11,066 nt of DNA from CAKSIW01 sp045576435 (GTDB taxonomy: Bacteria > Bacillota > Clostridia > Monoglobales > Monoglobaceae): contig JAZNGL010000088.1 of assembly GCA_045576435.1 (NCBI GenBank), forward strand, positions 1 to 11,066, read 5' to 3'. The position numbers and the translations under genes were made by a program. Positions 7,438 through 11,066 of this stretch are shown piece by piece (positions within the stretch are counted from its first letter, which is position 1; every line of letters starts with the position of its first letter). The notes below the pieces were generated by a model, which was not told where the DNA came from, did no database searches, and was given only the letters and a program-made list of their open reading frames with translations.

Positions 7438-7463
7438 CAAATGGATATAATATGTGATAGAAT
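7434..7463 (+). promoter_or_regulatory. Extended -10 promoter for rubredoxin
   Basis: TTTACA (7434-7439) and TAGAAT (7458-7463) spaced by 18 bases, with a TG at 7455-7456 one base before the -10 (extended -10). The predicted start is near 7470, about 45 bases before the ATG. A TATAAT at 7446-7451 lies only six bases from this -35 and so cannot pair with it. Confidence 0.7.
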
Positions 7464-7514
7464 AATCCTAACGAGAACAAATTGTTAAAGCATAATTAAA
7501 AAGGAGAATGTGTT

Positions 7515-7670
7515 ATGGAAAAATATATTTGTCCATGCGGATATGTTTATGACCCTGAAGTGGGTGATCCTGATAATGGAATTGCTCCGGGAACTGCCTG
7601 GGAAGAGGTTTCTGAAGATTGGGTTTGTCCGGTTTGCGGACTTGGCAAGGATGCGTTTGAAGCAGAATAA
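7515..7670 (+). CDS. Rubredoxin with CX1C first knuckle
   Basis: A 51-aa rubredoxin, a small cytosolic one-iron electron carrier used by anaerobes in oxygen and peroxide reduction and other redox steps. Recognised from CGYVYDPEVGDPDNG (8-22), IAPGTAWEEV (23-32), the SEDWVCPVCG knuckle (33-42) and GKDAFE (44-49), all in the expected places and spacing. The oddity is the first iron-binding knuckle: Cys6-Pro-Cys8-Gly, with one residue between the cysteines where classical rubredoxins have two (CxxCG). The second knuckle, Cys38-Pro-Val-Cys41, is normal. The surrounding frame is intact, so it is an in-frame one-codon difference, not a frameshift. AAGGAG at 7501-7506 lies eight bases before the ATG. 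It is a single-gene unit with its own promoter and terminator, between tRNA-Pro and zupT. Confidence 0.95.
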   Translation: MEKYICPCGYVYDPEVGDPDNGIAPGTAWEEVSEDWVCPVCGLGKDAFEAE

Positions 7671-7677
7671 AAAAGAG

Positions 7678-7714
7678 AGCTGTTTAAAACAAAATTTGTT
7701 TTAAACAGCTTTTT
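7678..7714 (+). terminator. Rho-independent terminator after rubredoxin
   Basis: A stem of at least 14 bp, AGCTGTTTAAAACA (7678-7691) with its complement (7697-7710), closing a five-base loop and followed by five Ts (7710-7714). On the other strand the stem is followed by a short purine-interrupted T-run (complement of 7671-7677), so it may also end zupT, whose stop is 10 bases away. Confidence 0.88.
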
Positions 7715-7719
7715 ATATA

Positions 7720-8520
7720 TTAAATGAAAGCAATAAGGCTAACTGCCATAACTGCCATGCCAACAATCAAACCATAAACAGACAGATGATGCTCTCCGTA
7801 TTCTCTTGCTGATGGCAACAATTCATCAACAGAAATAAAAACCATTATTCCTGCAATTATTGAAAATATCATAGAATTTAAGGCGTCACTCATAAACGGC
7901 ATAAGAATAAGATAACCTATGATTGCGCCAACAGGCTCTGCAATACCTGAAATAAATGAATAGAAAAAAGCTTTTTTCTTGTTCCCTGTTGCATAATACA
8001 CAGGAATTGCAACGGCAATGCCTTCGGGAATGTTGTGAATTGCAATGGCAAAAACAATCGGGAAAGCTAAAAGAGGTGATTCCAAAGCCGATACAAAGGT
8101 TGCCATGCCCTCGGGGAAATTATGTATTCCGAGAGCGAGTGCGGTTATAAAACCTGTTCGAAGCAGTTTTTTGCTACTTTCAGATTTTTCGGATAAATCT
8201 TCAATTGTTCGTGTTTCATGCGGATTTTTTTCTTCGGGAATAAAGTGGTCTATGGCGGCAATCAAAAGTATTCCAAGAAAAAAGCCAAAAACAGTTAAAA
8301 TTGTCCCTAAGCGTTGACCATAAATAGCTGATAGCGAGAAACAAGCTTTTGCAAATAATTCAACAAAGGAAACATAAATCATTACACCCGCAGAAACGCC
8401 AAGTGTGAATGATAGAAAATTTTTATTTGTTTTTTTTGAAAAAAAGGCAATTAAGCCACCTATACCCGTTGAAAGTCCTGCTGCAGTTGTCAGAAGTATA
8501 GCTATTTCAACGTTTGTCAT
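7720..8520 (-). CDS. zupT: ZIP-family divalent metal transporter (ZupT-like)
   Basis: A 266-aa membrane protein of the ZIP family, which imports Zn2+ and related divalent cations (Fe2+, Mn2+ and others in ZupT). There are eight hydrophobic segments in ZIP order with a charged cytosolic loop (about residues 92-120, DHFIPEEKNPHETR and onward). The metal-binding helices carry the two signature motifs HNFPEG (133-138, helix 4) and HNIPEG (162-167, helix 5), plus SGIAEPVGA (191-199) with Glu195. I chose the ATG at 8520 over the in-frame GTG at 8529, because AGAAAGG (8529-8535) is eight bases before the ATG and overlaps the GTG. The gene is transcribed leftward from its own promoter after the terminator of the upstream gene. 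Specificity among metals cannot be read from the sequence. Confidence 0.94.
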   Translation of the reverse strand: MTNVEIAILLTTAAGLSTGIGGLIAFFSKKTNKNFLSFTLGVSAGVMIYVSFVELFAKACFSLSAIYGQRLGTILTVFGFFLGILLIAAIDHFIPEEKNPHETRTIEDLSEKSESSKKLLRTGFITALALGIHNFPEGMATFVSALESPLLAFPIVFAIAIHNIPEGIAVAIPVYYATGNKKKAFFYSFISGIAEPVGAIIGYLILMPFMSDALNSMIFSIIAGIMVFISVDELLPSAREYGEHHLSVYGLIVGMAVMAVSLIAFI

Positions 8521-8561
8521 AAAATTCACCTTTCTGTGAGTATTAATTTAAAGCTAAAAAC

Positions 8562-8579
8562 ATACTTATTATATAGTAT
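8562..8579. repeat. Inverted repeat over the zupT -10, candidate metalloregulator operator
   Basis: Arms ATACT (8562-8566) and AGTAT (8575-8579) with an eight-base A/T spacer. It encloses the candidate -10 hexamer, where a repressor would block initiation. It does not match a Zur, Fur or MntR consensus that I can state with certainty, and the short arms mean chance is possible. Confidence 0.35.
8568..8573 (-). promoter_or_regulatory. Candidate -10 of the zupT promoter
   Basis: TATAAT on the minus strand, about 48 bases upstream of the chosen zupT ATG. No good -35 hexamer is found 16-18 bases upstream (GCAAAC and CAAACT are poor), so the promoter is either weak or activator-dependent. An alternative -10, TATACT, lies at 8575-8580. 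Confidence 0.45.
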
Positions 8580-8596
8580 ACAAAAATTTAGTTTGC

Positions 8597-8649
8597 GTTA
8601 AAAAAACGATATTAAAATCAGCAAAAGCCTGCGATTTTAATATCGTTTT
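8597..8649 (-). terminator. Rho-independent terminator of the metA-CpXC unit
   Basis: On the minus strand a 17-bp stem, GATATTAAAATC-centred (arms 8633-8649 and 8603-8619), with a 13-base loop containing a small GC hairpin, is followed by a run of Ts (complement of 8600-8606). It begins 18 bases after the CpXC gene stop and separates that unit from zupT. Confidence 0.88.
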
Positions 8650-8667
8650 AATTACTTTATTCAGGAA

Positions 8668-9294
8668 TTAAAGCCCGGTTTGTAAAACTTTTATTGCCCA
8701 ATCCCGATTGATTTCGGAGTCAGACAGATATTTTTCTGAAGATGATGAAAATTGTGATTCTATTGCCCGATATGTTTGCATTGAAAGTGTTGCTCGACAG
8801 TTTTCGGCATTTTCTGTGATTATATAGAAGAGAATTGAATCATCCTCTTCGTTTTTTCCTCCGTAATATATCCCAAGAATTTTAACACCAACACGTTCGT
8901 CTTCAAATTGGTCCTCAAGCATAATTTTATAAAGTTCAACAACCTTATCGTCTATATTATCCTCAAGAAGTGCAAGCTTTTCAACAAATTCATTAATTGA
9001 ACGAGTGATGCGGAGAGAATATCCCGAGACGGCAAGCTTTGACTCTTCAGACGCTATATCCTCGCTTGCAATAAGTGAAACAATGCTTGCGTTTTTTTGG
9101 TTTTTTAGTGTGCAGTTATATGCAACCATAATTTCTTCGCCACATTCAGGACACGAAAAACGAAACAAATCTCGATTGAAAATTTTATCAAGCAGTTCCG
9201 GAGTTTCCGAAATGTCGATTGATGAACATATTTTAAAGCTACTGCTTTCGCCACATGCAGGGCAAGTGACATTGGTAGTGTTCCATTGAGTCAT
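8668..9294 (-). CDS. CpXC-domain zinc-ribbon protein of unknown function
   Basis: A 208-aa soluble protein. Its N-terminal third is a CpXC domain, a zinc-ribbon-like fold with two Cys-Pro-x-Cys knuckles: Cys11-Pro-Ala-Cys14-Gly-Glu and Cys48-Pro-Glu-Cys51-Gly-Glu, separated by ISETPELLDKIFNRDLFRF (28-46), a conserved segment of this family. An additional Cys23 is present. The rest (about 65-208) is an acidic mixed alpha/beta region I cannot assign. No signal peptide or membrane helix. The function of CpXC proteins is not established; they occur in many Firmicutes as uncharacterised proteins. The start ATG has GGAGG seven bases upstream. The gene begins 15 bases after metA on the same strand and is followed by a terminator, so it is probably cotranscribed with metA. 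Confidence 0.85.
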   Translation of the reverse strand: MTQWNTTNVTCPACGESSSFKICSSIDISETPELLDKIFNRDLFRFSCPECGEEIMVAYNCTLKNQKNASIVSLIASEDIASEESKLAVSGYSLRITRSINEFVEKLALLEDNIDDKVVELYKIMLEDQFEDERVGVKILGIYYGGKNEEDDSILFYIITENAENCRATLSMQTYRAIESQFSSSSEKYLSDSEINRDWAIKVLQTGL

Positions 9295-9309
9295 AGTAGA
9301 GCCTCCGTT

Positions 9310-10233
9310 TTATTTTATAGTTTTTATGTCATAAGGCGTTGTCTGATAAACAAAGTAGTTAAGCCAATTTGAATAGAGCAGATTTGCATGAGAACGCCAT
9401 AAAGCACGGGGCGGGAGAGAATCGTCATCATTGGGGAAATAATTTTTTGGAATGTCGATAGCAAGCCCCTTGTTCTTATCACGTTCATATTCGTTTTTGA
9501 GAGTCCAGCTGTCATATTCGGAATGACCTGTGATGAAGAATCGTCTTTCGTCTTTATCGGTAACAATATAAACGCCCGATTCGTCGGATTTAGCAAGAAT
9601 TTCAAGAGCCGGAACCTTTTTAATATCTTCTTCTAAAACCCCAGTATGTCTTGAGTGTGGCACGAAGAAAGTGTCATCAAAACCACGAAGCAAAATTTTA
9701 TGCTTCTTTTCGGGGAGAACATAGTGCTCAAAAACACCAAAAACCTTTTTGGGCATTTCCACCTTTGGAACACCATAATGATAATACATTGCCGCTTGTG
9801 CACCCCAACAGATATGCAAAGTTGAAGTGACATTGGATTTTGACCATTCCATAATTTCGCAAAGCTCAGGCCAATAGTCAACATCTTCAAAGGCTAGTGT
9901 TTCAACCGGAGCACCTGTTATTATCATTCCGTCAAATTTTTGATCTTTGATTTCATCAAATGTTTTATAGAAAGTCTCTATGTGGCTTTTTGAGGTGTTT
10001 TTAGAAACATGAGTTTTCGTATGAAGAAACTGAACATTAATTTGCAGAGGAGTGTTTCCAAGAACTCGCAGTAATTGTGTTTCAGTTTCGATTTTTGTTG
10101 GCATGAGATTAAGAATAAGTATTTCAAGAGGGCGGATATCCTGAGTTATTGCCCTGTTTTCTGTTATAACAAATATATTCTCATTATTAAGAATTTCAAT
10201 AGCTGGTAGAGAATTTGAAACCTTTATCGGCAT
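9310..10233 (-). CDS. metA: Homoserine O-acetyltransferase, MetA family
   Basis: First committed step of methionine synthesis: transfers an acyl group from acyl-CoA to the homoserine hydroxyl. At 307 aa, full length. Landmarks: MPIKVSNSLPAIEIL start, IRPLEILILNLMP (33-45), GAPVE (107-111), nucleophile Cys142 in the ICWGAQAAMYY block (141-151), HSRHTGV (193-199) and GHSEYD with His237 and Glu239. Residue 111 is Glu, not the Gly of E. coli MetA. Published work on the MetA family links Glu at this position to acetyl-CoA use, so I predict O-acetylhomoserine as product. The product would feed a sulfhydrylase, which is not in this window. The start ATG has AGGAG nine bases upstream. It is transcribed leftward, divergent from the TepA-like gene, and is followed 15 bases later by the CpXC gene. 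Old annotations often call such proteins homoserine O-succinyltransferase. Confidence 0.96.
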   Translation of the reverse strand: MPIKVSNSLPAIEILNNENIFVITENRAITQDIRPLEILILNLMPTKIETETQLLRVLGNTPLQINVQFLHTKTHVSKNTSKSHIETFYKTFDEIKDQKFDGMIITGAPVETLAFEDVDYWPELCEIMEWSKSNVTSTLHICWGAQAAMYYHYGVPKVEMPKKVFGVFEHYVLPEKKHKILLRGFDDTFFVPHSRHTGVLEEDIKKVPALEILAKSDESGVYIVTDKDERRFFITGHSEYDSWTLKNEYERDKNKGLAIDIPKNYFPNDDDSLPPRALWRSHANLLYSNWLNYFVYQTTPYDIKTIK

Positions 10234-10279
10234 AATATCACACTCCTATGGTTAAAATATTAAAATAATTATTTACAAA

Positions 10280-10308
10280 ATTATATCATAAATTTTTAAG
10301 GATAGCAA
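10280..10308 (-). promoter_or_regulatory. Extended -10 promoter for metA
   Basis: On the minus strand TTGCTA (10303-10308) and TATAAT (10280-10285) are 17 bases apart, and TG (10287-10288) precedes the -10 by one base. The predicted start near 10273 leaves a leader of about 40 bases, too short for an S-box or T-box. Regulation, if any, would be by a DNA-binding protein. Confidence 0.78.
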
Positions 10309-10317
10309 CATAAATTT
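10287..10317. repeat. Direct repeat CATAAATTT flanking the metA -35
   Basis: Two copies of CATAAATTT (10287-10295 and 10309-10317), 22 bases start to start, about two helical turns. One copy overlaps the extended -10 and the other ends just beyond the -35 of the metA promoter. It is mostly A/T, so weak evidence for an operator. Confidence 0.35.
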
Positions 10318-10341
10318 AAAAAACAAAATGGAGGTAAAAAA

Positions 10342-11007
10342 GTGTCAGATTCGAAAAATGATACCAATAAAGAGGAACGTCAGATAAAAAATATGGGGAG
10401 TGTATATGCAGAAAATCCGGAGGGAAATATATATTGTCTCAGCATAGTTGGACAAATTGAGGGACATAACAATCTGCCTTCAGATATAAAAACAACGAAA
10501 TATGAGCATGTTATTCCCAAATTAGTTGAAATTGAACAAAGTGATAAAATTGATGGCTTATTGATACTTTTGAACACGGTTGGCGGTGATGTTGAGGCAG
10601 GACTTGCAATTGCAGAAATGATTGCCAGCATGAAAAAACCGACGGTTTCAATTGTGCTGGGCGGAGGACATAGTATTGGTGTTCCGCTTGCAGTATCGGC
10701 AAAACATTCTTTAATTGTGCCGTCGGCAACAATGACAATTCATCCAATAAGGATGAGCGGGACGGTTATTGGGGTTCCGCAGATGTTTGACTATTTAACA
10801 AAAGTGCAAGAGCGAATTATTGATTTTGTTGCAAAACATTCTGAAATAGAGGCAGAAAAATTTAAGGAAATTATGTTAGAGACTGAAAAAATTGCAAATG
10901 ATGTTGGAACTGTTTTGTTTGGCGAAGAGGCGGTGCGTTGCGGATTGATTGACGGTGTTGGAGGATTGAACGATGCTATTGAAATATTAAAAAACTTTAA
11001 AAAATAA
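10342..11007 (+). CDS. tepA: TepA-like ClpP-fold serine protease
   Basis: A 221-aa ClpP/crotonase-fold protein of the translocation-enhancing protein TepA group (ClpP-like, cytosolic). Catalytic residues are visible: Ser111 in LGGGHSIGVPLAVS (the TepA-type GGGHSIGxP replaces ClpP's GxAASMG), His134 in MTIHPIR, and Asp187 in the NDVGTVLFGEEAVRCGLID block. The LNTVGGDVEAGLAI strand-turn (77-90) is the oxyanion and oligomer-contact region. About 25 polar residues precede the domain; there is no signal peptide. In Bacillus TepA was linked to efficient pre-protein translocation, and the ymfB/tepA gene lies near spoIIIE. The start is GTG, supported by GGAGG (10330-10334) seven bases upstream. I see no convincing -10/-35 in the 108-base divergent gap on this strand. 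It is preceded by the divergent metA. Confidence 0.9.
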   Translation: MSDSKNDTNKEERQIKNMGSVYAENPEGNIYCLSIVGQIEGHNNLPSDIKTTKYEHVIPKLVEIEQSDKIDGLLILLNTVGGDVEAGLAIAEMIASMKKPTVSIVLGGGHSIGVPLAVSAKHSLIVPSATMTIHPIRMSGTVIGVPQMFDYLTKVQERIIDFVAKHSEIEAEKFKEIMLETEKIANDVGTVLFGEEAVRCGLIDGVGGLNDAIEILKNFKK

Positions 11008-11010
11008 AAA

Positions 11011-11066
11011 ATGTATAAGCGTGATGTAGCAAGGGTTCTAAGAGACAGAAGAAAACAAATAGTTAT
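11011..11066 (+). CDS. Possible start of a further gene, cut by window edge
   Basis: An ATG three bases after the tepA stop opens a frame that stays open to the edge, beginning MYKRDVARVLRDRRKQIV. Basic residues are common at the start of many proteins. There is no visible ribosome binding site because tepA ends in an A-rich stretch. In Bacillus and many Clostridia the gene after tepA is close to ftsK/spoIIIE, but the 18 residues are too few to identify it. Confidence 0.3.
   Translation, partial: MYKRDVARVLRDRRKQIV

Noticed and set aside
7245..7457. A 70-codon plus-strand frame starting with MFFGRGYRIRTCGP
   Set aside because: Its first half is the antisense of tRNA-Pro, a well-known false gene. 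It overlaps the terminator and both promoters and has no ribosome binding site.
7510..7704. A 64-codon plus-strand frame overlapping rubredoxin
   Set aside because: It is in another frame over the clear rubredoxin sequence, runs into the terminator hairpin and encodes no recognisable motif.
8521..8529. GTG at 8529 as the zupT start
   Set aside because: The only good ribosome binding site overlaps this GTG and is ideally spaced for the ATG at 8520.
10234..10341. S-box (SAM) riboswitch or T-box upstream of metA
   Set aside because: The gap is only 108 A/T-rich bases, the predicted leader is about 40 bases, and there are no conserved riboswitch core or T-box sequences and no leader terminator.
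1..11066. CRISPR array, insertion sequence, prophage or integrative element
   Set aside because: No repeat-spacer periodicity, transposase or integrase motif or terminal inverted repeats were seen, and there is no repeated tRNA end that would mark an integration site beside tRNA-Pro.

Overview
The window is AT-rich chromosomal DNA of a low-GC Gram-positive bacterium, most likely an anaerobic member of the Clostridia. The evidence is the tlyA-nadK-recN gene order, strong AGGAGG-type ribosome binding sites, consensus sigma-A promoters, a rubredoxin gene, a MetA of the acetyl-CoA-type active-site pattern and a TepA-type ClpP-like protease. I see no integrase, transposase, phage gene, CRISPR array or rRNA. 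This is a core-genome segment, with a few less ordinary small genes and intergenic sites.

Bases 1-7253 (+ strand): a tightly packed set of seven genes reading rightward: tlyA (5' end outside the window), nadK, recN, an RseC-family redox membrane protein, an ABC-F ATPase, an MFS transporter and a ureidoglycolate-lyase-family protein. Gaps are 2-27 bases, and the last pair overlaps by 14 bases. No internal promoter or terminator was recognised, so this looks like one operon. It ends at a long hairpin terminator (7216-7253). The usual clostridial order has argR between nadK and recN and spoIVB-spo0A after recN. All of these are missing here.

Bases 7253-7720: a tRNA-Pro(UGG) gene on the minus strand with encoded CCA and a perfect TTGACA-17-TATAAT promoter. 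A divergently transcribed rubredoxin gene (51 aa) follows, with its own extended -10 promoter. The space between the two promoters holds two AT-rich inverted repeats. The rubredoxin has an unusual C-P-C first metal-binding knuckle, with one residue between the cysteines instead of two. A hairpin terminator separates it from the convergent zupT.

Bases 7720-10308 (minus strand): reading leftward from a strong promoter at 10280-10308 come metA (homoserine O-acyltransferase, predicted acetyl-CoA type) and, 15 bases later, a CpXC-domain zinc-ribbon protein. Both are closed by a U-tract terminator. zupT, a ZIP-family divalent metal transporter, follows from its own promoter, whose -10 lies inside a small inverted repeat.

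Bases 10309-11066 (+ strand): a TepA-like ClpP-fold protease with an intact Ser-His-Asp triad, transcribed divergently from metA, then the first codons of a possible further gene cut by the window edge.

Functionally the window combines rRNA modification, NADP synthesis, DNA repair, ribosome-associated ATPase activity, electron transfer, metal uptake, methionine synthesis and protein turnover. I found no clear new multi-gene system. The best leads are the CX1C rubredoxin, the coupled MFS/ureidoglycolate-lyase-like pair and the metA-CpXC pair.
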